Shown here piece after piece: positions 45,793-55,523 of a DNA stretch of 64,000 nucleotides. The stretch covers positions 1 through 64,000 of the forward strand of contig CAJTIR010000015.1 of assembly GCA_910576385.1 (NCBI GenBank), written 5' to 3'. The stretch comes from Lachnospiraceae bacterium (GTDB taxonomy: Bacteria > Bacillota > Clostridia > Lachnospirales > Lachnospiraceae). A program made the translations under genes and the position numbers. Position 1 is the stretch's first letter. Each line of letters opens with the position of its first letter. Below the pieces are notes generated by a model that saw only the letters and a list, made by a program, of their open reading frames with translations, was not told the origin of the DNA and did no database searches.

Positions 45793-45825
45793 GTTGCTAA
45801 GTGCCAGTGGCACTTGTTAAGCAAC
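45793..45825. repeat. GC-rich palindrome upstream of the thioesterase gene
   Basis: The palindrome GTTGCT-A-AGTGCCA-G-TGGCACT-T...AGCAAC has arms of about 13 bp and a CCAGTGG centre like the palindrome at 28603. A shorter relative (GTGCC-ACT-GGCAC) lies at 46928-46940. It is flanked by CTCGCTTCGCT, as found in the 131-bp repeat. Confidence 0.55.
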
Positions 45826-45865
45826 GACAAAAACAAAATGAAGAAAGACCCTGCGATAATTGTTC

Positions 45866-45907
45866 TTTATCTTACCAGAAATCCAAAAAAATTTCCGATA
45901 AGATAAA
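45866..45907. repeat. Palindromic repeat (TTATCGGAAA type), copy B
   Basis: Arms TTTATCTTA/TAAGATAAA and GAAAT/ATTTC with a T-rich loop. It is similar in sequence and position to the palindrome at 40341, again immediately beyond a leftward terminator. Confidence 0.55.
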
Positions 45908-45931
45908 AAACCCATCACAATATGTGATGGG
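45905..45931 (-). terminator. Terminator of tRNA-Gln
   Basis: On the minus strand an 8-bp perfect stem (CCCATCAC/GTGATGGG) with a 5-nt loop is followed by TTTTTT. Confidence 0.85.
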
Positions 45932-45937
45932 TTCTAG

Positions 45938-46009
45938 CTGGCCCACAAGGATTCGAACCTTGAGATGACGGAGTCAGAGTCCGTTGCCTTACCGTTTGGC
46001 GATGGGCCA
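45938..46009 (-). tRNA. tRNA-Gln (anticodon CTG)
   Basis: On the minus strand: acceptor TGGCCCA/TGGGCCA, D arm GCC-AAACGGTAA-GGC, anticodon stem ACGGA/TCCGT with loop CTCTGAC (anticodon CTG, reading CAG), T arm CAAGG-TTCGAAT-CCTTG and discriminator G. CCA is not encoded. It has its own promoter and terminator. Confidence 0.95.
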
Positions 46010-46028
46010 TTGTTTTTCAACAAAATGA

Positions 46029-46057
46029 ATTATATCTCAATTCCATCAAAAATGCAA
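46029..46057 (-). promoter_or_regulatory. Promoter of tRNA-Gln
   Basis: TTGCAT (46057..46052), 17 bp, TATAAT (46034..46029), ending about 20 nt before the mature tRNA 5' end. Confidence 0.75.
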
Positions 46058-46095
46058 GTCTTTTTTTTAATTTTTTTAAAAATTTTTTTCAACCC

Positions 46096-46749
46096 CTAAA
46101 ATGTAATTATTTTTCCATCCACAGATGCATACTCCACTTGCTCACCGACCTCAAAACGAGCCGTTCCATTTGTCCCCTCTGTGACAGCCTCTTGAAATGC
46201 TTCCAACTGCTCCACAGGAACCATCACCAGCATCTCTACCTTATCTGTATATACTGTGTCCATCGCAGTGATCTGCTGCTGTGCCAAAATATACTGAATC
46301 TTTCCAATACTGTTATAATCCGTATCAATCTTTAGCATCCTGCCCTGCATTTTCTCAATTACAACACAGTTCTTAAGTCCTTCCTGAACCGACTTCTGAT
46401 ATGCGCGCACCAATCCGCCCGTCCCCAGAAGTGTTCCGCCAAAATAGCGGGTCACAACCACAACAAGGTTATGGATATCCTCGCGCAGCAGCACATCCAG
46501 CATCGGCCGTCCTGCGGTACCGTTTGGCTCTCCATCATCACTGCACCTTTGCAGCTCCTGATTTTTTCCTGCCACAAATGCATAACAATTATGTCTTGCA
46601 TCCCAGTACTGTTTCTTAATCTTGCCAATAAAGGCTAATGCCTCCTCCTCTGTCTCTATCTTCTCTATGGTGGCAATAAAACGGGATTTCTTCTCCACAA
46701 TCTCGCCGCTGCCGCCTTGATATAATATCTTAATCGGTCTATTCTCCAT
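46096..46749 (-). CDS. yigZ: YigZ/IMPACT-family protein
   Basis: 217 aa. The N-terminal UPF0029/IMPACT domain (about 1-120) contains SRFIATI, DARHNCYAF and SDDGEPNGTAGRPMLDVL, and the C-terminal ferredoxin-like DUF1949 domain (about 135-195) follows. The function is uncertain; the eukaryotic relative inhibits the GCN2 kinase pathway. The ATG at 46749 follows AAAGGCGG. The gap to 47174 contains a short GTGCC/GGCAC palindrome and a TATAAT at 47089-47094 that may serve the PBP gene. Confidence 0.93.
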   Translation of the reverse strand: MENRPIKILYQGGSGEIVEKKSRFIATIEKIETEEEALAFIGKIKKQYWDARHNCYAFVAGKNQELQRCSDDGEPNGTAGRPMLDVLLREDIHNLVVVVTRYFGGTLLGTGGLVRAYQKSVQEGLKNCVVIEKMQGRMLKIDTDYNSIGKIQYILAQQQITAMDTVYTDKVEMLVMVPVEQLEAFQEAVTEGTNGTARFEVGEQVEYASVDGKIITF

Positions 46750-47174
46750 GCTTGCGCCGCCTTTCACTGCTGCTGAACATTTCAATACTATTGATGTTAG
46801 CATATTTTTCCACAAAGTGCAATTAGAGATATTTTAAGTTTAAGAGAATTATATATAGAAAATCTTATTGTTTACTCCCGCACCATTCGCAAAGGTTCCC
46901 TATTTTACTCCGGTCGTAACTGTTCAAGTGCCACTGGCACATGGTAACTTTCAGCGTTTCCACACTGTGTTGCAGCTAACTTTGGTCAAATTTTAGCAAA
47001 AGACTTAATATTTTGTCGCAAAGCATCCAGCAAAATGATTTCAGCGCATCTTAAGGATTTTTTTCTTTATTTACCATATCATATTTGTTATAATACTTGG
47101 ATAAACAATTTTGGATTATTCTGCTTCAAACATTACACTAGAAGCTATCCGCTTTTTTAGAAGGAGGCTTTCCT

Positions 47175-49919
47175 ATGAATTATGGGAAAAAAGGCGTGGC
47201 TCGGAAGGACAAACAGCTCACTTCCACCGCGACATTCGTACGTAAGAAATTTACAGTCATGTTCTTCAAGACTCTTCTGGTATGCTTTTTAGCTGTGATC
47301 ATTATCGGCGGCTGCGCAGGCATTGGTATATTTAAGGGAATCATTGATTCTGCCCCAGACATTTCCGATATTGATCCCTCCCCGACTGGCTATCTGTCTG
47401 TCGTGTTGGACAACCAGGGAAATGAAACCGCCAAATTGGTGGCTTCTGGCTCCAATCGTGTCTACGTGACACTGGACGAGATTCCCAAAACGGTACAGCA
47501 CGCTTTTGTAGCGATCGAAGATGAGCGTTTCTATGAACATAATGGCATTGATATCAAAGGTATTATCCGTGCTGGGCTAAAGGGCATTGGCAATGGATTT
47601 AAATTCAACCAAGGGGCAAGCACAATCACTCAGCAGTTGTTGAAAAATAATGTCTTTGAGGGCTGGGTTGACCAGTCAGGTATGGAAAAGGTAGAACGAA
47701 AAATTCAAGAACAATACTTGGCCATTGAATTATCAAAAGTTAAATCCAAAGACTGGGTTCTGGAAAACTATCTAAACACCATCAATTTGGGACAAAACAC
47801 ACTTGGTGTACAAGCTGCCTCCCGCCGCTATTTTGGCAAGGACGTCTCCGAGCTCACACTGTCTGAGGGCGCAGTGATCGCCGGAATTACCAAGAACCCT
47901 TCCGCCTACAACCCAGTCAGTCACCCTGACGACAATGAAAAACGCCGCAAACAAGTCTTAAAAAACATGCGGGAACAAGGCTATATTTCAGAAAAAGAAT
48001 ATCAAGAGGCTCTTGAAGACGACGTCTATTCCCGTATCCAGCAGGTCAATATTGAATATGCGGAAGAGAACCCCAATTCCTACTTTGTAGATGCTGTAAT
48101 TGATCAGGTGGCTGAGGATCTTGTGGAGAAGAAAGGTTACACAGATACTCAGGCTTACAAGGCCATCTACAACAGCGGGCTGACCATTGAATCCACCCAG
48201 GACAAAGCTATTCAGCAGATCTGTGATGAGGAGATTAATAACCTAGAAAATTATTCTACTGCCCCACAGTATTCTTTTTCTTTTCGTCTGACGGTCAAAA
48301 AGAAAAATGGCGAAATAAAGAATTACAGCGATCAAACAATGATCTCTCACTATAACGCCTCCTCGCCGGGCTATTCTTTGAATTTTTCCAGTATGGAAGA
48401 GGCTCAGGCAGCAATTGACGCTTATAAAGCGGAGATCCTGCAAGATGGTGATATGATTCCAGAGGGCGGCGAATCTGTGGTATTTACCATGCAGCCGCAG
48501 GCGGCAGTGACAATCATTGACCAGTACAGTGGAGATGTAAAAGCAATTGTTGGCGGCAGAGGAGATAAATCAGGAAGCCGAACCTTGAATCGTGCCACCG
48601 ATACCGTACGTCAGCCTGGTTCTACCTTTAAGGTTCTGGCCGCCTTTGCCCCGGCTCTTGACACAGCGGGCATGACACTGGCCACCGTTGAGGACGATGC
48701 GCCTTACTCTTACTCAAATGGTACCTCTCTGCGCAATTATGATAACTCCTACCGCGGATTTACCACAATCCGCTATGCAATCACGAAATCCATCAATGTG
48801 GTGACAGTCAAAACATTGACCGATATTTCTCCACAGGTGGGCTATGATTATCTGCAGAATTTTGGCTTTACCACTTTGGTACAAGATGATATTGTACAGT
48901 CTCTGGCTCTGGGCGGCATCACACAGGGCGTAACTAACCTGGAACTAACCGCTGCGTATGCCACAATTGCAAATTCCGGCACCTATACAAAACCAAGATT
49001 TTATTCTCGGATCTTAGATCACAACGGAAATATCTTGATTGACAATACACAGGAGCGGCACACTGTTCTCAAAGAAACTACCGCCTTTCTGCTAACTGAC
49101 GCTATGCAGGATGTTGTCACCACTGGCACTGGCGGCGCTGCTAATTTTGGTACCATGCCAATTGCTGGCAAGACTGGCACCACAACCAGCAATCGTGACG
49201 TCTTATTTTCAGGTTATACCCCCTATTATACCTGTACCGTATGGTGCGGCTATGATGACAACAGCCCTCAGGATGGCGTCTTAACCTCCAATCCTAAAAC
49301 GCTTTGGAAAAATATTATGGGTAGAATTCATGAAAATCTGGAACCGAAAGAGTTTTCCCAACCCAATGGTATTGTCACCGCTGCTGTGTGCAAGAAATCT
49401 GGAAAACTTTCTGTAAAAGGACTGTGCAGCGCAGATCCCAGAGGCAGCATGGTGGAGACAGAATATTTTGCAGACGGAACTGTTCCCACAGAATATTGTG
49501 ATCACCACGTCAGCGCTACGATCTGCACTGCTTCTGGACTGCTTGCCAATGAATTTTGTCCTGCTGACACAAAACACACCCGTGTCTATATCGTAGGTGG
49601 TTCAGGGGATAGTGATGACGGTCAATATCTGCTTCCCAATGACCTTGCAGCAGACAATTACTGCAACATTCACACTGCTACCTCTATGATTCCTGAGATT
49701 CCTGAAATACCTGAAATCCCCAAGACAATAGAGGAGATAAAAGAAGAAGAAACAAAGGATAACGAGAAGAAAGAGGAAGAAGAAACCAAAAAACCAGATA
49801 AACCTCAAAAAAAAGAACCTAAAGAAGAGAATGATGAGGGTGAGGAACAGGAAAAACCAGAACAGGGAGAAAATAAACCTAATATAGAACAGAATAAGCC
49901 TGATACCCAAAGAGACTAA
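47175..49919 (+). CDS. Class A penicillin-binding protein (bifunctional)
   Basis: A 914-aa membrane enzyme that polymerises and crosslinks peptidoglycan. Cytoplasmic start, TM at about 35-58, GT51 glycosyltransferase domain with EDERFYEHNG (about 115) and GASTITQQLLKN (about 152), then the transpeptidase with active Ser in RQPGSTFK (about 483), SIN in KSINVVT and KTGT (about 662). The C-terminus is a Glu/Lys/Pro-rich tail of about 65 residues, probably disordered. AAGGAGG precedes the ATG. Monocistronic. Confidence 0.96.
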   Translation: MNYGKKGVARKDKQLTSTATFVRKKFTVMFFKTLLVCFLAVIIIGGCAGIGIFKGIIDSAPDISDIDPSPTGYLSVVLDNQGNETAKLVASGSNRVYVTLDEIPKTVQHAFVAIEDERFYEHNGIDIKGIIRAGLKGIGNGFKFNQGASTITQQLLKNNVFEGWVDQSGMEKVERKIQEQYLAIELSKVKSKDWVLENYLNTINLGQNTLGVQAASRRYFGKDVSELTLSEGAVIAGITKNPSAYNPVSHPDDNEKRRKQVLKNMREQGYISEKEYQEALEDDVYSRIQQVNIEYAEENPNSYFVDAVIDQVAEDLVEKKGYTDTQAYKAIYNSGLTIESTQDKAIQQICDEEINNLENYSTAPQYSFSFRLTVKKKNGEIKNYSDQTMISHYNASSPGYSLNFSSMEEAQAAIDAYKAEILQDGDMIPEGGESVVFTMQPQAAVTIIDQYSGDVKAIVGGRGDKSGSRTLNRATDTVRQPGSTFKVLAAFAPALDTAGMTLATVEDDAPYSYSNGTSLRNYDNSYRGFTTIRYAITKSINVVTVKTLTDISPQVGYDYLQNFGFTTLVQDDIVQSLALGGITQGVTNLELTAAYATIANSGTYTKPRFYSRILDHNGNILIDNTQERHTVLKETTAFLLTDAMQDVVTTGTGGAANFGTMPIAGKTGTTTSNRDVLFSGYTPYYTCTVWCGYDDNSPQDGVLTSNPKTLWKNIMGRIHENLEPKEFSQPNGIVTAAVCKKSGKLSVKGLCSADPRGSMVETEYFADGTVPTEYCDHHVSATICTASGLLANEFCPADTKHTRVYIVGGSGDSDDGQYLLPNDLAADNYCNIHTATSMIPEIPEIPEIPKTIEEIKEEETKDNEKKEEEETKKPDKPQKKEPKEENDEGEEQEKPEQGENKPNIEQNKPDTQRD

Positions 49920-49950
49920 CTGACAAGATATTGTCTCCATATGATTATTT

Positions 49951-50099
49951 GTAACCATTCAGAACTCCATAAAAATAAATAGCGCTGTCGCATTACTTTT
50001 TATGAGGATGATAATCCCCTCAGTCACAGGTAAAAACCTCTTTTGAGGCATATGGCAGCTTTGCTGGCATGTCTGTGGCTTGGGGTTCTGAATAGTTAC
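49951..50099. repeat. MITE-like palindromic repeat, copy 2
   Basis: Begins GTAACCATTCAGAAC and ends GGGGTTCTGAATAGTTAC, near-perfect terminal inverted repeats. It shares the CAGCTTTGCTGGCATGTCTG stretch with copy 1 and is 149 bp long. It lies just after the PBP gene, convergent with the degenerate receiver gene. Confidence 0.75.
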
Positions 50100-50182
50100 G
50101 ATTTTTTTATTATGCCGGCAGTTAAGTATATATTATGTGCAGCTCGCGCGCTTAGAATCTGGCAGCGCAAGATTCTGTCTGA

Positions 50183-50911
50183 CTACAGACTTTGCTCAAT
50201 CCGATCGACAACTACTGCCAGATGATTCCACTCTGCTTTTGTACACATCCTTTCTAACTTCTGTTTAATCGTTTCTAAGCTATTCAAATCACAAAATTCA
50301 TTTTCTAACAGCCGTGATAAAAATTCTGTCTCATACCAGAATAACATCTGTTTCTCTTTTGTTGACAATGTAATTTTAATATTTCCGGCATAGGCTTTTA
50401 AGATTGTCTGTAAAAAAACGGCCAATTCCGCCTTTCCCTTTTTGCTCAATGCTGTGCGGGCCAATTCTGCCATCTCCAAACGCCCCAGCCTGAGTTTTCT
50501 TTCCAAATCTAATTTTTCCTGTTGTTGTGCATCGTGTAAATCAAAATATTCAAAAGCTGCCATCAGCGCTTGCCGGACTTCCCCTTTTAAATCCGCAGGC
50601 TTCTGAAAAATTCGAAAAACATTGCGTTCATTGACCAGCAGTTTTAAATGCGCCAATTCTAAACGCCTGGTATATACAATACAAACAATCTTTGGAAAAT
50701 ATTGATTCAGATGAGCGATCAGCTTCGCACCGTCAAAGGGGGTAAGATCCATACCAGTAACGACTACCTTATATTTCTTAGTTCTCAGTAAAGCCACGGC
50801 CTTACGGCCGTTGTCAGTTGTATCAATCTCCAGCTCCTCTCCGCTCATGGCTTCCAAAAATTCCTGGATAATCTCTTGACTTTGATTTACAAATAACAGA
50901 TTATTTTTCAT
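50183..50911 (-). CDS. Degenerate response-regulator receiver protein
   Basis: 242 aa. Residues 1-120 read like a REC domain (hydrophobic strand LLFVNQS, VVVTGMDLTPFDG, FRIFQKP), but the acidic pair after the first strand is Asn-Gln and the phospho-acceptor Asp appears replaced by Gly, while the Lys is kept. The helical C-terminal half (about 125-242) matches no output domain I recognise. So this looks like a pseudo-receiver, probably not phosphorylated. GGAGG precedes the ATG. No kinase is adjacent; Amt lies upstream. Confidence 0.65.
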   Translation of the reverse strand: MKNNLLFVNQSQEIIQEFLEAMSGEELEIDTTDNGRKAVALLRTKKYKVVVTGMDLTPFDGAKLIAHLNQYFPKIVCIVYTRRLELAHLKLLVNERNVFRIFQKPADLKGEVRQALMAAFEYFDLHDAQQQEKLDLERKLRLGRLEMAELARTALSKKGKAELAVFLQTILKAYAGNIKITLSTKEKQMLFWYETEFLSRLLENEFCDLNSLETIKQKLERMCTKAEWNHLAVVVDRIEQSL

Positions 50912-51149
50912 AAATACCTCCTGCCGTACAATTACAAGGTTATCTTTGTAAAATCCTTTTTTCTATTATAGATGCCTTTCATCAAAAAATCTACCCATTT
51001 TGAAGATAAACTGTTTATGATACACATAAATAGTTGCAGGAGCTGCTGCAAAATAGCTGGTATATACAAAATATGGCATTTAGAACGCAAGAATCCTATC
51101 CATATATTGTATATAATCTGCATTTTTCAACAACTCCTGTAACCATATA

Positions 51150-52898
51150 TTATTCTACATCCAGCAGAGCTGACAAATCCTCCTCACCTGTTCGAATCTT
51201 AACAACTTTTGCAACATCATATACAAAAATCTTGCCATCACCGATATGTCCAGTGTATAGACTTTTTTTAGCAGCCTCAATCACTTGATCGACTGGAATA
51301 TTTCCTACTATAATCTCTAATTTCACTTTCGGCAATAGTGTCGCATCCATCTCTACGCCACGATATTTTTCTCCTGCTCCTCTTTGAATCCCGCATCCCA
51401 TCACCTGTGTGACAGTCATTCCAGTCACTCCAAGCTCATTCATAGCCTTGCGCAGCTTATCATAACGTGAGAGCTTTGCGACAATCACCACTTTATACAT
51501 ACCCGTTGACGTTTGTGGAACTGTAGATACCACTTTCACAGCCGCATCTCTCTGTGCCTGAGAAGCATTCTCATATGCCTCTGTGCCCAAATTCGTATTT
51601 TCATTGATATCCATCATCATCGTATTGGAGACATCCATAATGCTGAAGCCAGAGTATGCGGAGGCCAGACCATGTTCTGTGGCATCCAGTCCCACAATTT
51701 CCTCCTCCTCTGTGACACGCAGTCCAATCGTTGACTTGACTACAACAAAGGTAATTGTGATACAGACAGCCGCCCATGCTGCTACTGCTGCCACGCCAAT
51801 CAACTGCAGACCAAGCTGATGGAATCCGCCGCCGTAAAATAAACCGTCAATACTGCTCTTTGGAGCGGAAGAAGTTGCAAACAGTCCTACCGCAATCGTT
51901 CCCCAGATACCATTCATCATATGTACTGCCACCGCACCTACTGGATCATCTACATGAAGCTTGTAATCCAGCAGCCACACCCCAAATATTACCAAAAATC
52001 CTGCCACTGCACCGATCACAATCGCTCCCGCTGCATCCGTGACATCACAAGGCGCGGTAATCGCCACAAGTCCTGCCAGAGAAGCATTGAGACACATAGA
52101 AACATCAGGTTTTCCATACTTCACCCATGTAAAAACCATGCATACTACTGTGGCAACTGCAGGAGCAATTGTGGTAGTCAGGAAAATAGAACCTAACTGT
52201 GGAATGGTAGTGGCAGCGGCTCCATTAAATCCATACCAGCCAAACCAGAGGATAAAGCACCCCAGACAGCCCAAAGGCAGGTTATGTCCTGGAAATGCAT
52301 TTACTTTTGTAATTTTTCCAAGATTATCTTTACTAAATTTTCCAATGCGCGGCCCAAGAATCGCCGCTCCAATCAGCGCTGAAATACCGCCCACCATATG
52401 AATGGCGCAAGAACCTGCGAAATCATGAAATCCCATCTGCGCTAACCAGCCGCCGCCCCAGATCCAATGTGCTTCAATTGGATAAATCAATGCGGAAATC
52501 ACACCGGAATAAATACAATAAGATAAAAATTTTGTCCTCTCTGCCATAGCTCCTGATACAATGGTTGCTGTAGTAGCGCAGAATACCAGGTTAAATACAA
52601 AGTTGGAAAAATCAAAATCGGCATAAGCGGTAAAGATATCAAATCCAGGTTTTCCAATCAGACCAACCATATCTTCTCCCAAAAGCAGAGAAAAGCCAAT
52701 TAAGATAAACATAACGGTACCGATGCAGAAATCCATAAGATTTTTCATGAGGATATTGCCGGCATTTTTGGCTCTGGTAAAGCCTGCCTCCACCATTGCA
52801 AAACCTGCCTGCATCCAGAACACCAAGGCGGCTCCAATCAGAAACCAAATGCCAAAGGTTTGTTCACTTACTAAACTAATTATTGATTCTTGTGCCAT
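51150..52898 (-). CDS. amt: Ammonium transporter fused to a P-II regulator
   Basis: 582 aa. Residues 1-410 are an 11-helix Amt channel (start FWMQAGFAMVEAGFTRAKNAGNI, twin-His region in the middle). Residues from about 466 to the end are a P-II/GlnK domain (YKVVIVAKLSRYDKLRKAM...LLPKVKLEIIVGN). P-II normally plugs Amt when nitrogen is plentiful; here both are one chain. In the T-loop the position of the uridylylated Tyr51 seems to be Met (RGVEM). The ATG at 52898 is set by GGGAGG. It lies downstream of glutamine synthetase. Confidence 0.95.
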   Translation of the reverse strand: MAQESIISLVSEQTFGIWFLIGAALVFWMQAGFAMVEAGFTRAKNAGNILMKNLMDFCIGTVMFILIGFSLLLGEDMVGLIGKPGFDIFTAYADFDFSNFVFNLVFCATTATIVSGAMAERTKFLSYCIYSGVISALIYPIEAHWIWGGGWLAQMGFHDFAGSCAIHMVGGISALIGAAILGPRIGKFSKDNLGKITKVNAFPGHNLPLGCLGCFILWFGWYGFNGAAATTIPQLGSIFLTTTIAPAVATVVCMVFTWVKYGKPDVSMCLNASLAGLVAITAPCDVTDAAGAIVIGAVAGFLVIFGVWLLDYKLHVDDPVGAVAVHMMNGIWGTIAVGLFATSSAPKSSIDGLFYGGGFHQLGLQLIGVAAVAAWAAVCITITFVVVKSTIGLRVTEEEEIVGLDATEHGLASAYSGFSIMDVSNTMMMDINENTNLGTEAYENASQAQRDAAVKVVSTVPQTSTGMYKVVIVAKLSRYDKLRKAMNELGVTGMTVTQVMGCGIQRGAGEKYRGVEMDATLLPKVKLEIIVGNIPVDQVIEAAKKSLYTGHIGDGKIFVYDVAKVVKIRTGEEDLSALLDVE

Positions 52899-52956
52899 AA
52901 TCATTCCTCCCTAAATAATACATAAATAAGTTTCTATTTCATTTTATATATAAAAA

Positions 52957-53007
52957 ATGACACTTTTCCTGTCGCCCACAGCTTTGTGGTTCCAAAAAAA
53001 GTGTCAT
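52957..53007 (-). terminator. Terminator or attenuator between glnN and amt
   Basis: On the minus strand an 11-bp stem (ATGACACTTTT and complement) is followed by TTTTTT. Its loop holds a second hairpin, CCAC-AAAGCT-GTGG. It lies 58 nt before the amt start, so it may attenuate amt; it could equally be the distal terminator of glutamine synthetase. The 53010-53150 stretch presumably contains the amt promoter (a TTGTCG/TATATG pair is visible but weak). Confidence 0.6.
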
Positions 53008-53155
53008 ATTTTAGCTTTTTGTTCACAGTTTATTCATTTTAGATTCAAAAAAGTTTCATTTTACTAACATGGAAACTTCATTTCTTCTGCATATAATAAA
53101 ATCATAGCAAACGACAATTTCAGTAAACTACTTTTGAATAAACTTTTCATAATAA

Positions 53156-53183
53156 ATGCCAGGTGGCCAGAGCTGCCTGGCAT
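53156..53183 (-). terminator. Terminator of glutamine synthetase
   Basis: Stem ATGCCAGG/CCTGGCAT with a GC-rich loop, followed on the minus strand by TTTATTAT. Confidence 0.55.
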
Positions 53184-53212
53184 CCTCCCTTTTCTATCAA
53201 AATAATTTCCTT

Positions 53213-55330
53213 TTAAACCTCAAAAATCAAATCTCCGTAAGATGGCATTGGCCACATCTCCTTGTCGACAATCATCTCCAATCGGTCAATTGGCGCCCGC
53301 AGCGCGTCCATTGTAGTCTTTACCTCATCACGGCAGCAAATTGCCCGCTCTCTGCCCTCCGGCATCGCAGAAGCCTTCTTCGTAATATCCACCAATTTTT
53401 TAAGTGCAGCCTGAGCCTCAGATAAGAGACTGGAAACCTCATGCAAAAGCTCTGTCTGTACTGCCGCCACATCTTCATTTGCCGCTGTTTTTACAGCATT
53501 GACGGAATTTGCGAGTACCGTAGTATATTTGATCACGGCAGGAATAATCTGTTTACCAGCCATATCAATCATGGTACGCGCCTCAATATTGATCGCTTTT
53601 GCATAGTTTTCATAGAGGATCTCCCCTCTGGATTCCAACTCTGCCCTGGTAAATACATTGAATTTCTCAAATAAGGCCACTGCCTTTTCTGTGGTCAGAG
53701 CCGGCACGGCGTCCACCATATTTTTAATATTGAGAAGCCCGCGGCGCTCTGCCTCCTCAATCCACTCATCGGAATAGCCGTTGCCATTAAATACAATGCG
53801 CTGATGTGCGGTTGCCTGCTCTTTAATCAGGTCATGTACTGCTTCATCGAAATCTGCTGCCTGCTCCAGAATATCGCAGGCATCTGAAAATGCTTCTGCA
53901 ACAATAGAATTTAAAACCACATTGGGCGCTGCAATGGAATCATTGGAACCAACCATACGAAATTCAAATTTATTTCCAGTAAACGCAAACGGTGAAGTAC
54001 GGTTACGGTCTGTGGCATCTTTCATAAAGTCTGGCAATGATTTCACACCAGTCTGCAACACTTCGCCTTTCAAACTTCTGGTTGCCTCGCCAGTACTGAT
54101 CAACTGAGACATTACATCTTGAAGCTGCTCTCCTAAGAATACAGAAATGATAGCCGGCGGAGCCTCATTTGCACCTAATCTGTGGTCATTTCCCGCATCT
54201 GCTGCAGATTCTCTGAGTAAATCTGCATGTTTATCCACTGCTTTTAAAATACAGGTAAGTATCAGCAAGAACTGAATATTCTCATGAGGCGTTTTGCCTG
54301 GCTCCAGCATATTGATGCCGTCATCTGTTGTGATTGACCAGTTATTATGCTTTCCAGAACCATTCACCCCTGCAAATGGCTTCTCATGCAGCAGACAATG
54401 CATTCCATGACGTCCGGCAACTTTCTTTAACGTCTCCATAACCAACTGATTGTGGTCCACCGCAATATTGGCTTCCGCGTAGATAGGAGCCAGCTCATGC
54501 TGTGCCGGAGCAACCTCATTGTGCTGTGTCTTAGCACTGACGCCTAATTTCCACAATTCCTTGTTGACATCCTTCATATAGGCGGCAATCCGCTCACGAA
54601 TCGCTCCAAAGTAGTGGTCATCCATCTCCTGGCCTTTGGGCGGCATTGCACCAAACAAGGTACGTCCTGTAAAAATCAAGTCTTTTCTCTTTAAATATTT
54701 CTCCCTGTCAACCAGAAAATATTCCTGCTCTGGTCCCACAGACGGCGTCACTTTCTTTGAAGTAGTATTGCCAAACAGACGTAAGAGACGTAAAGACTGT
54801 TCATTGATAGCTTCCATCGAACGAAGCAGCGGGGTCTTTTGGTCAAGCGCTTCCCCAGTGTAAGAGCAGAACGCTGTGGGAATACAGAGCGTCGCCCCTG
54901 CTGCGTCCTGTCTTACAAAGGCTGGAGAAGTACAATCCCATGCCGTATATCCTCTGGCTTCAAACGTTGCCCTTAATCCACCAGATGGAAAAGAAGAGGC
55001 GTCCGGCTCGCCTTTAATTAACTCTTTCCCTGAAAAACTCATCAAAACCTTACCGCTTGGCATGGGCGCTGTGATAAAAGAATCATGCTTTTCTGCTGTC
55101 ACACCTGTCAAAGGCTGGAACCAATGGGTATAATGTGTCGCCCCTTTTTCAATGGCCCATTCTTTCATCTCATGGGCAACTACATCCGCAGTCTCAAGAT
55201 CCATCTCCCGATCTTCCTCAATCACTTGCTTTAACTTCTTGTAAACCTTTTTCGGCAAACGTTCCTGCATCACTGCATCATTAAACACGTTTTCTCCAAA
55301 AATCTCTGATACACTAAAATACTCACTCAT
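53213..55330 (-). CDS. glnN: Glutamine synthetase, type III
   Basis: ATP-dependent glutamine formation from glutamate and ammonium. At 705 aa it is the long GSIII type found in anaerobes and Bacteroides. Seen: the N-terminal [13 protein letters not shown] block, [11 protein letters not shown] (metal-binding Glu), [18 protein letters not shown], the [16 protein letters not shown]/metal loop and [17 protein letters not shown]. Its neighbour is Amt-P-II, so both steps of ammonium assimilation are together. The leader contains a terminator overlapped by an alternative hairpin, suggesting attenuation. Confidence 0.96.
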   Translation of the reverse strand: MSEYFSVSEIFGENVFNDAVMQERLPKKVYKKLKQVIEEDREMDLETADVVAHEMKEWAIEKGATHYTHWFQPLTGVTAEKHDSFITAPMPSGKVLMSFSGKELIKGEPDASSFPSGGLRATFEARGYTAWDCTSPAFVRQDAAGATLCIPTAFCSYTGEALDQKTPLLRSMEAINEQSLRLLRLFGNTTSKKVTPSVGPEQEYFLVDREKYLKRKDLIFTGRTLFGAMPPKGQEMDDHYFGAIRERIAAYMKDVNKELWKLGVSAKTQHNEVAPAQHELAPIYAEANIAVDHNQLVMETLKKVAGRHGMHCLLHEKPFAGVNGSGKHNNWSITTDDGINMLEPGKTPHENIQFLLILTCILKAVDKHADLLRESAADAGNDHRLGANEAPPAIISVFLGEQLQDVMSQLISTGEATRSLKGEVLQTGVKSLPDFMKDATDRNRTSPFAFTGNKFEFRMVGSNDSIAAPNVVLNSIVAEAFSDACDILEQAADFDEAVHDLIKEQATAHQRIVFNGNGYSDEWIEEAERRGLLNIKNMVDAVPALTTEKAVALFEKFNVFTRAELESRGEILYENYAKAINIEARTMIDMAGKQIIPAVIKYTTVLANSVNAVKTAANEDVAAVQTELLHEVSSLLSEAQAALKKLVDITKKASAMPEGRERAICCRDEVKTTMDALRAPIDRLEMIVDKEMWPMPSYGDLIFEV

Positions 55331-55465
55331 ATCCTCTTCATCCTTTCCAGCTTATAACGCAATACCATCCATGTTATGCATGTTCGCATAGAATTTTTAT
55401 ACCAAAGAAAACCCGTGTAGTTTAATGCTATACAGCGGCAAAAACTGCTCCCTGATATAAAAAAA

Positions 55466-55497
55466 GGCATTCCAATCCTATTGGAACACCCTTGTTC
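55466..55497 (-). promoter_or_regulatory. glnN leader: terminator with overlapping antiterminator hairpin
   Basis: On the minus strand, GGTGTTCCAAT/ATTGGAATGCC (55490..55466, 11 pairs, two G-U) plus TTTTTTT is a clear terminator. Just 5', GAAC-AAGGGT-GTTC (55497..55484) forms a small hairpin that uses part of the terminator's first arm, so the two exclude each other. The six-base loop has A at 1 and G at 4, as in the second hairpin of ANTAR-protein RNA targets. A matching first hairpin was not found. Confidence 0.6.
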
Positions 55498-55523
55498 TAC
55501 ACATTTATTTTATGTCTGCTAAT

